A stretch of 64,000 nucleotides of DNA from an uncultured Collinsella sp. (GCA_959599915.1 CAUGJE010000002.1:124001-188000), one strand, 5' to 3'. Shown: positions 8,681 through 17,116, numbered from the stretch's first letter. Notes: generated from the sequence alone by a model not told the origin. Made by a program: numbers and translations.

Positions 8681-8773
8681 ACGGGGAGCTTGCGGGACAA
8701 GACGGCAGGCTGAGACTGGGCGCGCCCGCCCTGACCCGCAAACCTGATATGGGCAATGCCAACGAAGGGAGCC
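8681..8773 (+). ncRNA. TPP (THI-box) riboswitch
   Basis: The conserved core elements are present in order: ACGGGGAGC at the 5' end, GGCTGAGACTGGG, GACCCGCAAACCTGAT, and TGGGCAATGCCAACGAAGGGAGC at the 3' end (given in parts). The 3' GGGAG (8768-8772) pairs within the P1/anti-SD helix and is also the only ribosome site for the thiC start at 8780. This implies that thiamine pyrophosphate shuts off translation initiation. No terminator hairpin with a U-run separates it from thiC. Confidence 0.95.
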
Positions 8774-8779
8774 GTGCCA

Positions 8780-10114
8780 ATGAGCACACAGACCGAGCCC
8801 ACGCTCGTCACGCAAATCGACTTCGCCCGCGCCGGGCAGATCACGCCGCAGATGAAGGAGGTCGCCGATCGCGAGCATCGCGACCCCGAATACATCCGCG
8901 AGCGCGTGGCAGACGGCCGCATCGCCATTCCCGCCAACATCGTGCACATCAAAAAGGGCATGCGCGCCTTTGGCGTCGGTGAGGGCCTGTCCACCAAGGT
9001 CAACGTGAACCTGGGTATCTCGGGCGACAAGGCCGATGCCGCCGAGGAATGGAAGAAGGTCAAGATCGCCGAGGACTTTGGCGCTGACGCCATCATGGAC
9101 CTCTCCAACTCGGGCAAGACGCGCCAGTTCCGCCAGCAGCTCATCGACGAGACGCCGCTCATGGTAGGCACCGTCCCCATGTACGACGCCATCGGCTACA
9201 TGGAAAAGCCGCTGGTCAAGCTCACCAAGGACGACCTGTTCGAAGTCGTGCGCGCGCATGCCGAGGACGGCGTGGACTTTATGACCATTCACTGCGGCAT
9301 CAACAAGTCGGTCACCAAGACCTTTAAGGAGACCGGCCGCCTGATGAACATCGTGAGCCGCGGCGGCTCACTGCTGTTTGGCTGGATGGAGGTCACCGGT
9401 AACGAGAACCCGTTCTATGAGTTCTACGACGAGTTGCTCGAGATTTGCCACGAGTACGACGTGACGATTTCGCTCGGCGACTCCTGCCGCCCGGGCTGCC
9501 TCTACGACTCCAACGACGCCACCGAGACCGCTGAGATGATCGAGCTGGGCAAGCTGTGCAAGCGCGCTTGGGCCGCCGGCGTCCAGGTCATGGTCGAGGG
9601 CCCGGGTCACATGGCGCTCGACGAGATCGCTGCCAATATGAAACTGCAGAAGCGCCTGTGCCACAATGCTCCGTTCTATGTGCTCGGGCCGCTGGTGACC
9701 GATATCGGCGTGGGTTACGACCACATCACCGCTGCCATCGGCGGCGCCATCTCCGCCAGCTCCGGTGCCGACTTCCTGTGCTACGTGACACCGGCAGAGC
9801 ACCTATGCCTGCCCAACGCCCAGGATGTGCTCGATGGCCTCATGGCCACCAAGATCGCCGCACACGCCGCCGACATCGCCAAAAAGGTGCCCCACGCCCG
9901 CGACATGGACGACAAGATGGGCCAGGCACGCCGCAAGCTCGACTGGGACGCCATGTGGAAGTGCGCGCTCGACCCGGTTACGGGCAAGAAGCGCTACGAG
10001 GAGTCCCCTGCCGCCACTGAGGGCACCTGCACCATGTGCGGCAAGATGTGTGCTGTCCGCACCGTCAACAAGATCTTCGAGGGCACCACGATCGACCTCG
10101 GCATGGAGGACTAG
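8780..10114 (+). CDS. thiC: Phosphomethylpyrimidine synthase
   Basis: ThiC is a radical-SAM enzyme converting aminoimidazole ribotide to HMP-phosphate, the pyrimidine half of thiamine. This is the short form (444 residues) without the N-terminal extension of proteobacterial enzymes. Blocks PANIVHIKKGM, VEGPGHMALDEI and GADFLCYVTPAEHL are typical. The C-terminal cluster motif reads CTMCGKMC (C417, C420, C424), i.e. C-x2-C-x3-C rather than the textbook C-x2-C-x4-C. I chose ATG 8780 because GGGAG lies 7 bases upstream. The earlier in-frame ATG at 8756 is inside the riboswitch. A terminator follows at 10210. Confidence 0.97.
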   Translation: MSTQTEPTLVTQIDFARAGQITPQMKEVADREHRDPEYIRERVADGRIAIPANIVHIKKGMRAFGVGEGLSTKVNVNLGISGDKADAAEEWKKVKIAEDFGADAIMDLSNSGKTRQFRQQLIDETPLMVGTVPMYDAIGYMEKPLVKLTKDDLFEVVRAHAEDGVDFMTIHCGINKSVTKTFKETGRLMNIVSRGGSLLFGWMEVTGNENPFYEFYDELLEICHEYDVTISLGDSCRPGCLYDSNDATETAEMIELGKLCKRAWAAGVQVMVEGPGHMALDEIAANMKLQKRLCHNAPFYVLGPLVTDIGVGYDHITAAIGGAISASSGADFLCYVTPAEHLCLPNAQDVLDGLMATKIAAHAADIAKKVPHARDMDDKMGQARRKLDWDAMWKCALDPVTGKKRYEESPAATEGTCTMCGKMCAVRTVNKIFEGTTIDLGMED

Positions 10115-10209
10115 CCCTGTCGCCGCGGCCGCTTCTGGCGGCGAGCTGGCGCCTGTCAATTATTGACGCGTGAACATTTGCTTACATTTGCGTAAAGATT
10201 GCATCGCCC

Positions 10210-10239
10210 GCCCGGGTTCGACACAGAGTCGGCCCGGGC
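10210..10239 (+). terminator. Intrinsic terminator after thiC
   Basis: GCCCGGG (10210-10216) and CCCGGGC (10233-10239), with an inner CGAC/GTCG extension, followed by ATCTTTAT. The TATAAT at 10245-10250 immediately downstream is a good -10 box for thiD, so termination and the next start are packed together. In the same spacer GTCAATTATTGAC (10157-10169) is a small palindrome. Confidence 0.65.
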
Positions 10240-10296
10240 ATCTTTATAATGCTGGCTTAAAGACCCATTTGATTCCGACCGAACAAGGGAGCGAAC

Positions 10297-11127
10297 ATGG
10301 ATCGCAGTAAGGTACCTGCCGTTCTATCCATCGCAGGATCCGATTCCAGCGGTGGCGCCGGCATTCAGGCCGACATCAAGACCATCACGGCGCACCGCCT
10401 GTATGCCGAGACGGCTATCACCGCTATCACCGCACAGAACACCCTGGGCGTCACCGCCGTGCAGAACATCTCCCCGAATATTGTCGCGGCGCAGATCGAT
10501 GCCGTTTTTGACGATATCCGCCCCAACGCCGTCAAGATTGGCATGGTTTCCTCTGCCGAGATTATCGATGTTATCGCCGACCGCCTGAGCGCTTGGAACG
10601 CGACAAACGTGGTAGTCGACCCCGTCATGGTAGCCACCTCGGGCGCACGGCTGATTGCCGAAGATGCCGCCGAAGCGCTTACATGCCGCCTGTTCCCGCT
10701 GGCGACCGTCATCACGCCCAATATTCCCGAGGCCATGGCGCTGCTCGATTACGAGGTCGATTCCGAGCGCACACAGCAAAATGCCGCCATGCTCCTCACC
10801 CGCCGCTTTGGTTGCGCATCCCTCGTTAAGGGTGGGCATCTTGTCAACGAGGCCAACGATGTACTGGCCGAACCCGCGCCACTCGATGACGAGGGCAACC
10901 ATCTGGGAGATCCACTCACCACGTGGTTCCGCCACAAGCGCATCGAGACCGACAACACGCACGGCACCGGCTGCACGCTCTCGTCCGCCATCGCCTGCGC
11001 GCTGGCCCAGGGCATGGATCTTGCCGACGCCGTCAACGCGGGCAAGGCCTACCTAACGGGCGCCCTCGCCGCCGGCTTTGACATGGGCAAAGGTTCCGGC
11101 CCCGTCAATCACATGTGGCAGTATTAA
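10297..11127 (+). CDS. thiD: Hydroxymethylpyrimidine/phosphomethylpyrimidine kinase
   Basis: ThiD phosphorylates HMP to HMP-P and HMP-P to HMP-PP in thiamine synthesis, directly downstream of the ThiC product. A 276-residue ribokinase-fold protein: N-terminal VLSIAGSDSSGGAGIQADIK, VKIGMVSS, VVDPVM, and the anion-hole/catalytic block DNTHGTGCTLSSAIA (HGTGCT at 222-227). The start at 10297 has AAGGGAG 7 bases upstream. It has its own TATAAT -10 box and no riboswitch of its own, so it may be expressed independently of thiC. Length and motifs are normal. Confidence 0.96.
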   Translation: MDRSKVPAVLSIAGSDSSGGAGIQADIKTITAHRLYAETAITAITAQNTLGVTAVQNISPNIVAAQIDAVFDDIRPNAVKIGMVSSAEIIDVIADRLSAWNATNVVVDPVMVATSGARLIAEDAAEALTCRLFPLATVITPNIPEAMALLDYEVDSERTQQNAAMLLTRRFGCASLVKGGHLVNEANDVLAEPAPLDDEGNHLGDPLTTWFRHKRIETDNTHGTGCTLSSAIACALAQGMDLADAVNAGKAYLTGALAAGFDMGKGSGPVNHMWQY

Positions 11128-11136
11128 GATTCGCAG

Positions 11137-11181
11137 CCCAAACCACCGCAAAGGGGACAGACACCTTTGCGGTGGTTTGGG
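11137..11181. terminator. Perfect 18-bp hairpin between thiD and SGNH gene
   Basis: CCCAAACCACCGCAAAGG (11137-11154) and its exact complement (11164-11181) around a 9-base loop GGACAGACA. It lies between two convergent stop codons and so probably acts in both directions despite the lack of a U-run. It shares the TTGCGGTGG core with the repeats at 7152 and 46340. Confidence 0.7.
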
Positions 11182-11187
11182 GTCGCG

Positions 11188-11847
11188 CTACTCACCGAGC
11201 ATCTCTTGGAGCTTGGCTGCCACGGCGTGGCCCAGGTTCTCGTGGCTTTCGGGCATCATGTGCAGATAATCGATATCGCCCGGCTCGGCAAAGTCGGCGG
11301 CATTCAAAAAGTCGCAGCCAAACTGCTCGGCTACGTGCGCGTAGTACTCGGCAAAATGCTCCGAGGCCTCGGCGGAATGCTCGTCAAAATCGGTCATATA
11401 TACATCGGCGATTTGCGGCTTAATCTTGATAGGCGCCATCAGCAAAATGCGCGGGCAGGGCGCGGCATCGGTCCAGGGAAACGCGCGGACGGCGCGAATC
11501 AGCGCCATGGCGCCACGGGCGATATCGGAAGCCGTCACGTTAAAGACCGTCTTACAGTCGTTGGTGCCCAGCATGATCACAATGGCGTCCAGCGGCTTAT
11601 GGGCCTCGAGCAGCATCGGAAGCGCGCGAATGCCGTTGAGGTTAGTGTCCAGGTGGCACATGTCGTCGCGTACCGTCGTGCGGCCGTTGAGGCCTTCTTC
11701 AATTACATGCCAGCCCTCGCCTAAGTCACGTTGGACCACGCCACACCAGCGCACATCCTGCGCATAGCGCACCGCGGTACCGTCGCGCATGCCCGCCGGA
11801 TCGTAACCATAGGTGTTGCTGTCACCAAAGCACAGAACGTTTTTCAT
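11188..11847 (-). CDS. SGNH/GDSL-family hydrolase
   Basis: A 219-residue esterase/lipase-like serine hydrolase. Block I FGDSNTYG supplies the nucleophile S10. Block III is LGTNDCK, and the C-terminal DYLH (D193, H196) completes the triad. There is no signal peptide, so it should be cytoplasmic. The ATG at 11847 follows GGAGAG. The frame stays open upstream to 11922, but that extension has no ribosome site and overlaps the terminator of the next gene. Related proteins act on arylesters or acetylated sugars; the natural substrate is unknown here. Confidence 0.88.
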   Translation of the reverse strand: MKNVLCFGDSNTYGYDPAGMRDGTAVRYAQDVRWCGVVQRDLGEGWHVIEEGLNGRTTVRDDMCHLDTNLNGIRALPMLLEAHKPLDAIVIMLGTNDCKTVFNVTASDIARGAMALIRAVRAFPWTDAAPCPRILLMAPIKIKPQIADVYMTDFDEHSAEASEHFAEYYAHVAEQFGCDFLNAADFAEPGDIDYLHMMPESHENLGHAVAAKLQEMLGE

Positions 11848-11870
11848 CGTAAGCTCTCCACTCAATAAAA

Positions 11871-11900
11871 AGCCGACAGGAGCAGCCTCTCCCGTCGGCT
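11871..11900 (-). terminator. Intrinsic terminator after the PARG-like gene
   Basis: On the minus strand AGCCGACGGGAG pairs with CTCCTGTCGGCT and is followed by TTTTATT. It is located 25 bases past the stop of the gene at 11926. Confidence 0.85.
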
Positions 11901-11925
11901 CGGTATATCGCATCACGAGCACCGT

Positions 11926-13059
11926 TTACAGGTACTTGCGCCAGTCGTCGTCATCCTCGTCATCCTCGGCAGCGGCCTGAGCCTGCTCGGCGGCACGGGC
12001 GGCTGCGGCGCGGGCGGCAACCTGAGCATAGGACTCCTCGTTTCGCTCGGGGAAGTTTGCCAGCACGTGCTCGAATTTGGCGAAGTCCTCGTCCCAGCGC
12101 GTAGAGGGCACGGCAAAGAAGACCTGCTTGACCTTGAAGTCGCCCGATGCGAGCTCCTTGCGGAAGAGCTCGGCCACGGCCTCGGCATCAAAGCCGTTGT
12201 TGTCGCAGCCCCATGCGCCCAGCACGAGCTTCTCGCGACCCAACTCGTCGCAGATGGCGAGCACAAAGCGGATGCGGTCGCGCAGGGCATCCAGCAGAGC
12301 ATCGTCGCTCACGCGATACTCCTGGCGGGCGCGCTTAACGTTGGGCGCGGCGGCCACGATCACGTCGGCGTATGCATGCACGTGGTTGCGGTCGAAGCGC
12401 ACCGCAGGCACCACTAGGGCACGGTTACGATAGAGCTCGCAGTTGATGTTGCGGCGACGGTTCTCGCCGTACCACTTACGCTGCCTATCGAGAACGTTGT
12501 ACAGATACGAATCGGCGCAGAGCGTAGCCTCCTGGCCCAGATAACCCTGAATATATCCACCGCCCGGATTGGTAAACGAGGCAAAGGCGAGCACGGCCAT
12601 GTCGCAGAACTGCGCATAGCCGCGACCGTTATCGAGGATTGCCTGCGTGGCGGAGGCATCAAGCACAGTGACCTCGGGCAGGACCGGAGCGGGCTCCTCA
12701 GCAGGCGCGGACTCAGCTTCGACGATTTCCTCGGCAGGCTCCTCGACGGGCTCGGGCGCCGCCTCGGTCTCGGGCGCTGCCTCGACCTCGGCAGTCTCCG
12801 CGTTCTCGACGTCCTCGGCGACCTGCTCTTCGGGGGCCACAGCAGTCTGAACCTTGGCCTTCATCGCCGCGACAAAGCCGGCAGGCATACCGTCGAATTC
12901 GCGAACGCCGGCAAGCGAGCGCTCGATATCCTTGGCACACGCCTCGGACACAGCCGCCACGTGGCGCTCGGCGGCCTTTGCGCGAGCCTCACGCTTGGGG
13001 TTGGGCTGTCCCGCGCGGTTGGGCCTGCGGTTACGGTTCCTGTTGTCGACATCTGCCAT
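11926..13059 (-). CDS. TIGR02452-type microbial PARG-like macrodomain protein with degenerate active site
   Basis: A 377-residue protein in three parts: a basic N-terminus (1-75), a Glu/Pro/Ala-rich linker (about 76-130), and a macrodomain (about 130-340) of the DUF2263/TIGR02452 family, related to poly(ADP-ribose) glycohydrolase. The family signature GGG-x(6-8)-QEE is recognisable as GGGYIQGYLGQEA (GGG 166-168, Q176, E177). The second Glu, which is the catalytic acid in characterised bacterial PARGs, is Ala178 here. The fold probably still binds ADP-ribose, while hydrolysis is doubtful. The C-terminus is acidic (EDDEDDDDWRKYL). Start 13059 has GAAAGGTG upstream. Monocistronic with its own terminator. 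Confidence 0.8.
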   Translation of the reverse strand: MADVDNRNRNRRPNRAGQPNPKREARAKAAERHVAAVSEACAKDIERSLAGVREFDGMPAGFVAAMKAKVQTAVAPEEQVAEDVENAETAEVEAAPETEAAPEPVEEPAEEIVEAESAPAEEPAPVLPEVTVLDASATQAILDNGRGYAQFCDMAVLAFASFTNPGGGYIQGYLGQEATLCADSYLYNVLDRQRKWYGENRRRNINCELYRNRALVVPAVRFDRNHVHAYADVIVAAAPNVKRARQEYRVSDDALLDALRDRIRFVLAICDELGREKLVLGAWGCDNNGFDAEAVAELFRKELASGDFKVKQVFFAVPSTRWDEDFAKFEHVLANFPERNEESYAQVAARAAAARAAEQAQAAAEDDEDDDDWRKYL

Positions 13060-13130
13060 GAGTGGTCACCTTTCCTGTCGCTGCCGCTTTCGGTTTTTCC
13101 CATCCATGATACCCCGCCACGTACAAAAAA

Positions 13131-13150
13131 GACGGCCCCGAAGGACCGCC
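13131..13150 (-). terminator. Intrinsic terminator after the Bax-inhibitor-1 gene
   Basis: On the minus strand GGCGGTCC-TTCG-GGGCCGTC is followed by TTTTTT (complement of 13125-13130). Confidence 0.9.
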
Positions 13151-13196
13151 TTTCGCATTGATTTACGCACGCGGCAAGCACCGCTGCAACTCGCCG

Positions 13197-13892
13197 CTAG
13201 TCGCGACGACCAAGGATATTCAGGATACGCAGGAACACGTTGATGATATCCACGAACAGGTTGGACGCCATGAGCACGGCGTTGGGCAGCGTGGGCGGCA
13301 CCGTCGTGGCCACATAGGTGTCGTAGCCAATAAAACCGGCGAACACCACGATCACGATCAGGTCGGTAATAGACTGCGAAACACCCATAAACATCAGCAC
13401 GATCTCGACCAGGATCGTGGCAAGCAGAACGCCAAAACCGATGCCGTACACGCGCTGGAAGAACTTGGGGAAGGTCACGCCCAGCGCGCCAAAGACAAAG
13501 GTGATGGCGGCGGTGGCGATAAAGGCAGTGTTGATGGTGGGCAGGTCGTAGTTGGCAAGGCCAAACGACGCGGTCAGGCCAAAGGTGCTCGCAAAGATTA
13601 CGTAGCCCACAAGGGACAGGCCCACGGACTGCTTGCTGGCGGCGGCCGACATCATGACCATGCCGACGATGGTCAAAATAAACGAGCCAAAGACCAGCGG
13701 CAAGGCTGCGCCGCTCATCATCATGCGCGCAAACGACATGGTGCTCGTAAAGTAGGCGCCGGCGCCCATGGCGCAAAAGCCCAAAAAGATCAGGGCAGAC
13801 ATGGTGAGGTTGTACGCGCGCGGCGACATCTCCTTGACACGGCTTGCACCGGTCTCGATGGGGCCGTTCTGATAGCCCTGGATATCGTTCAT
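13197..13892 (-). CDS. Bax inhibitor-1 / YccA-YetJ family membrane protein
   Basis: A 231-residue integral membrane protein with about seven hydrophobic helices starting near residue 25 (LTMSALIFLGFCAMGAGAYF) and ending in a hydrophilic tail (FLRILNILGRRD). This pattern is typical of the TMBIM/YetJ family, whose Bacillus member is a pH-sensitive calcium leak channel. Conserved blocks include a GYDTYVA segment near the last helices, with the aspartate of the family's pH sensor region. The ATG at 13892 follows AAAGGAC; a longer frame to 13916 lacks a ribosome site. Its physiological role in this organism is unknown. Confidence 0.9.
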   Translation of the reverse strand: MNDIQGYQNGPIETGASRVKEMSPRAYNLTMSALIFLGFCAMGAGAYFTSTMSFARMMMSGAALPLVFGSFILTIVGMVMMSAAASKQSVGLSLVGYVIFASTFGLTASFGLANYDLPTINTAFIATAAITFVFGALGVTFPKFFQRVYGIGFGVLLATILVEIVLMFMGVSQSITDLIVIVVFAGFIGYDTYVATTVPPTLPNAVLMASNLFVDIINVFLRILNILGRRD

Positions 13893-13970
13893 ACTTCGTC
13901 CTTTCAAAAAGCGCACGACAGCGCCGTAGGTGACAAGATTCCTGCCATTGTACCCGAATGCCGCACGTCC

Positions 13971-14309
13971 TTACCTACGGCGCTCGCCCTCAAGCGTACG
14001 ATCAAAGGCCCAGACCCACCAACGCATCACGTGTGCCTGCGAGCCGTCTGCCCGCTCGCGCGTCTGGTCCTCCAGATACAGCTCGGTCGCGTGCCCGCCA
14101 AAACGCACCTTATAGGTTGCCGTACGGATGCCGTGAACCGTCAGGCCAAACCCAGTGGTCGAGACAATCTCGTCAATCGTAAAGCAACGACCGTCGACCC
14201 AGCAGACGGTGACCGGCACGACCTGTCCGCCCGCGAGGATGCGAGCCACGACGTCCACATACTGCTTGTGCACGCGCCGAGTTTTGCCATCTGTCTGTCG
14301 ATATTCCAT
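13971..14309 (-). CDS. Conserved-looking small hypothetical protein
   Basis: A 112-residue soluble basic protein that I do not recognise. The ATG at 14309 follows AGGAGA, 3-4 bases upstream. The open frame runs further upstream but without a ribosome site. It is rich in aromatic and beta-prone residues (VPVTVCWVDGRCFTIDEIV, HVMRWWVWAFDRTLEGERRR), which suggests a compact all-beta fold. It could be a small nucleic-acid or partner-binding protein, but no motif proves this. It is divergent from the Pit permease. Confidence 0.65.
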   Translation of the reverse strand: MEYRQTDGKTRRVHKQYVDVVARILAGGQVVPVTVCWVDGRCFTIDEIVSTTGFGLTVHGIRTATYKVRFGGHATELYLEDQTRERADGSQAHVMRWWVWAFDRTLEGERRR

Positions 14310-14558
14310 GTCTCCTATTATCGAACGCATGTTTGCATGTTGTAAAGCGAACAGACTGTGGTTTTGGAGTGTCGGAGCGAACGCGCGTGTCCGCATGGCG
14401 TGATAGCAAAAAGAACACCCACGGTCAACAGGGCTAATATTCAATTTTAGTGCCAAAAAAATACTTCTCCCATCAGAACTCGGCAAAGAAACCCGCAGGA
14501 GGTGATACGATTTATCATGTTTTTGTAACGTGTCTGCAAACTTCGAGAAAGCCCATAT

Positions 14559-15608
14559 ATGGACGTAACGTTCTCAACCTTCCTCGGCCAAATTGTGTCG
14601 AACCCAGTCCTTGCCGTCACCGTGATCCTCGCGTTGGGCGCCATCTTCGTCAATGGATGGACCGACGCGCCCAACGCCATCGCGACCTGTGTCACTACGC
14701 GTTGCATGCCCGCCCGCGCCGCCATTCTCATGAGCGCCGCATTCAACTTCCTCGGCGTGCTCATCATGACGCACTTTAATGCGAGCGTCGCCAATACCAT
14801 CTCGCATATCGTCGACTTTGGCGGAAACAGCACCATGGCGCTCGCCTGCCTGTGCGCGGCCCTGTTCTCCATCGTCGTCTACGGCGCCACAGCGTCGCGT
14901 TTTGGCATCCCCACCTCGCAAAGCCACAGCCTTATCGCCGGCCTGACCGGTGCCGCTATCGCCCTCGGCGGCGCGAGCAGCGTCAACGTCCACGAGTGGA
15001 TGAAGGTCATCTACGGCCTGGCGCTCTCCATCGGCCTGGGCTTTGTCATGGGCTGGGTTCTGTGCAAGCTCGTCTCGATTCTTTTCGCCGCCGCCAACAG
15101 GCGACGTGCCAATGTCTTCTTTAAATACGCTCAGATCGCGAGCGCTGCGGCCATGAGCTTTATGCACGGCGCGCAGGATGGACAGAAGTTCATCGGCGTG
15201 CTCTTTTTAGGCGTAGCCTTCGCAAACGGCCAGACTAGCGTCGGCGATGCCGGCATCCCCATCTGGATTATGCTGCTGTGCTCGGCCACTATGGGTATCG
15301 GCACCAGCGTGGGCGGTGAGCGCATCATCAAGTCCGTCGGCCAGAGCATGGTTAAGCTCGAGAAGTATCAGGGCTTCTCCGCCGACCTCGCGGGCGCGGC
15401 GAACCTGCTGCTTGCCACCCTTACCGGCATCCCCGTGTCCTCCACACACATCAAGACCTGCGCCATCATGGGCGTCGGTGCTGTCAAGCGCCTCTCGGCC
15501 ATCAACTTCGGCGTCGTCAAGGACATGATGTTCACCTGGTTCTTCACCTTCCCCGCCTGCGGACTCATCAGCTTTGTCATGGCCAAGCTGTTCATGATGT
15601 TCCTCTAG
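14559..15608 (+). CDS. pit: Pit-family inorganic phosphate permease
   Basis: A low-affinity, proton- or cation-coupled phosphate transporter of the PiT family, 349 residues with about ten membrane helices. Both halves carry the duplicated family signature: GWTDAPNAIATCVTTR near residues 33-48 and FMHGAQDGQK at 201-210. QSHSLIAGL and SSTHIKTCAIMGVG repeat the substrate-binding loops. GAGAAAG precedes the ATG. The next gene, a DUF47 protein, follows after 67 bases on the same strand. Pit-DUF47 pairs are a common two-gene operon in bacteria. Confidence 0.95.
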   Translation: MDVTFSTFLGQIVSNPVLAVTVILALGAIFVNGWTDAPNAIATCVTTRCMPARAAILMSAAFNFLGVLIMTHFNASVANTISHIVDFGGNSTMALACLCAALFSIVVYGATASRFGIPTSQSHSLIAGLTGAAIALGGASSVNVHEWMKVIYGLALSIGLGFVMGWVLCKLVSILFAAANRRRANVFFKYAQIASAAAMSFMHGAQDGQKFIGVLFLGVAFANGQTSVGDAGIPIWIMLLCSATMGIGTSVGGERIIKSVGQSMVKLEKYQGFSADLAGAANLLLATLTGIPVSSTHIKTCAIMGVGAVKRLSAINFGVVKDMMFTWFFTFPACGLISFVMAKLFMMFL

Positions 15609-15675
15609 TCAAACCGAACGTCCATCCGGACCGCAACACTTCGCCCACCCGTCTTCGCCTCGAAAGGACCCACTC

Positions 15676-16299
15676 ATGGCAAAGAAACCCGATTCGTTCT
15701 ACTTTGACAACTACGTCGCTTGCGCCGACCTCGCCGTCCAGGCCGCAGAGCTGCTCACCAAGATTTTTGAGAACTTTGACCCCGCGCAGATCCACGACAT
15801 GCTCGATAAGATGCATGCGATTGAGCATGCGGCAGACAAGAAGCACCATGAGCTCGAAGACGCCTTGCTCACCGCCTTTATCACCCCGCTCGAGCGCGAG
15901 GATCTGAATCTGATGAGCTGCTCACTCGACACCGTGCTCGACCGCATCGAGGGTGTCGTGCAGCGCGTCTACTTCACCAACATTCAGAGCATCCATCCCG
16001 ACGCCATCGTCATCGCCCACAAGGTAACCGATGCCTGTCGTGCCATGAAGGACCTGATGGTCGAGCTTCCCAACTACCGCAAGTCCAAAACGCTGCGCGA
16101 ACTCGTCATCCAGATCAACACCATCGAGTCCGAGGCCGACGAGCTCTATATCAACGCCATGCGCAACCTGCACGTTAACGGCAAGGACCCGCTCGAGGTC
16201 ATCGCTTGGCGTGACGTGTACGCCTTCCTGGAGTACTGCGCCGACTGCTGCGAGAATGTGGCCGATGTCGTGGATTCGATTGTCATGAAGAACAGTTAA
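15676..16299 (+). CDS. DUF47 (PhoU-like) Pit accessory protein
   Basis: A 207-residue all-helical cytoplasmic protein of the DUF47/YkaA family, structurally related to PhoU. Here it is presumed to modulate the Pit permease encoded just upstream. Helix-rich segments with the typical acidic metal-binding pattern are visible: DKMHAIEHAADKKHHELEDAL, MSCSLDTVLDRIEGVV, and EYCADCCENVADVVDSIV at the C-terminus. AAAGGA precedes the ATG at 15676. The 26-bp inverted repeat at 16324 lies just after the stop and probably ends the pit operon. Confidence 0.93.
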   Translation: MAKKPDSFYFDNYVACADLAVQAAELLTKIFENFDPAQIHDMLDKMHAIEHAADKKHHELEDALLTAFITPLEREDLNLMSCSLDTVLDRIEGVVQRVYFTNIQSIHPDAIVIAHKVTDACRAMKDLMVELPNYRKSKTLRELVIQINTIESEADELYINAMRNLHVNGKDPLEVIAWRDVYAFLEYCADCCENVADVVDSIVMKNS

Positions 16300-16323
16300 T
16301 TGGGGGTACATGTCCCACCGGTC

Positions 16324-16402
16324 GCGGGCCCGGCCACTAATAACCTTTTTCACTCCGGCTGCAAGCAGAGTCGTTCAAAAGGTTATTAGTGGCCGGGCCC
16401 GC
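16324..16402. repeat. Perfect 26-bp inverted repeat after the pit operon
   Basis: 16324-16349 and 16377-16402 are exact reverse complements (left arm begins GCGGGCCCGGCCACTAATAA) around a 27-base loop. The left arm ends in TTTT, giving A-T pairs at the loop side. The 183 bases that follow (16403-16585) are strongly G/T-biased on the plus strand, with three or more copies of TTTGGCTGA and many CTTTGG words. Confidence 0.9.
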
Positions 16403-16585
16403 TCCCTTATGCACCACCATTGGGAACTTTGGCTGATAGGTTTAGCGCAATGGGGGTTTGGCTGAAGGGACCTTTGGTATCCGTTCGGACACTTTGGCCC
16501 TTGATGAGCGTTTGGCTGATTGCTGCTTTGGGTACTGTTTGGGTTACTTTGGGTTTGTTTGATTTTTAATTGTTGGAGGGCTTGT

Positions 16586-17116
16586 ATGTCTTATTTGGAT
16601 CTGGCTCGGGGTCGGTATTCTTGTCGTGAGTTTGAAGATCGGGCTGTGGAGCAGGCTGTGGTGGATGCCATTGTTGAGGCGGGGCGGATTGCTCCTTCTG
16701 CGTGTAATAATCATCCAACCCGTGTGATGGTGTTGGATACGCCTGAGCTCCTGGAGAAGGCTGCTGCTTGTCAGCCTCGGTTTGCTCGTGATGGGTCTAT
16801 CTTTGGGGCTCCGCTTGTCTTCCTCATTTGCAGCGTTACCGATGATGCTTGGGTGCGCCCGTATGACCAGATGAATTCCAGTGAAATCGATACGTCCATC
16901 GTGTGTGATCAGATGATGATGGAGGCCACCGAGCAGGGCCTGGGAACGTGCTGGGTGTGCCATTTTAAGCCTGAGATGGCCCGTGAGCAGTTCGACCTGC
17001 CCGAGGGCGTCTATCCCTATCACATGCTCGTCTGTGGCTATCCTGCCGACCATATCGCCGACCCCGAGCATCGAGAGGCTCGCACCATTCCCCTCTCCGA
17101 CTTCCTCCTCAAGTAG
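16586..17116 (+). CDS. Nitroreductase-family flavoprotein
   Basis: A 176-residue FMN-dependent oxidoreductase of the nitroreductase fold, probably a homodimer using NAD(P)H. The N-terminal RYSCREF motif contacts FMN phosphate. AGRIAPSACNNHPTRVMVL and GLGTCWVCHFKPE match the FMN- and dimer-interface blocks. The ATG at 16586 follows TTGGAGGG. The first 80-90 codons use T- and G-ending codons heavily, while the second half uses the C/G-ending codons of its neighbours, so composition changes within the gene. The electron acceptor is unknown. Confidence 0.9.
   Translation: MSYLDLARGRYSCREFEDRAVEQAVVDAIVEAGRIAPSACNNHPTRVMVLDTPELLEKAAACQPRFARDGSIFGAPLVFLICSVTDDAWVRPYDQMNSSEIDTSIVCDQMMMEATEQGLGTCWVCHFKPEMAREQFDLPEGVYPYHMLVCGYPADHIADPEHREARTIPLSDFLLK

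Noticed and set aside
8756..8779. Earlier ATG for thiC
   Set aside because: It lies within the riboswitch core (ATGCCAACGAAGG) and has no SD; 8780 has one.
14496..14529. AGGAGG followed by ATGTTTTTGTAA upstream of pit as a leader peptide
   Set aside because: Three codons, spacing too long for initiation, and no attenuator nearby.
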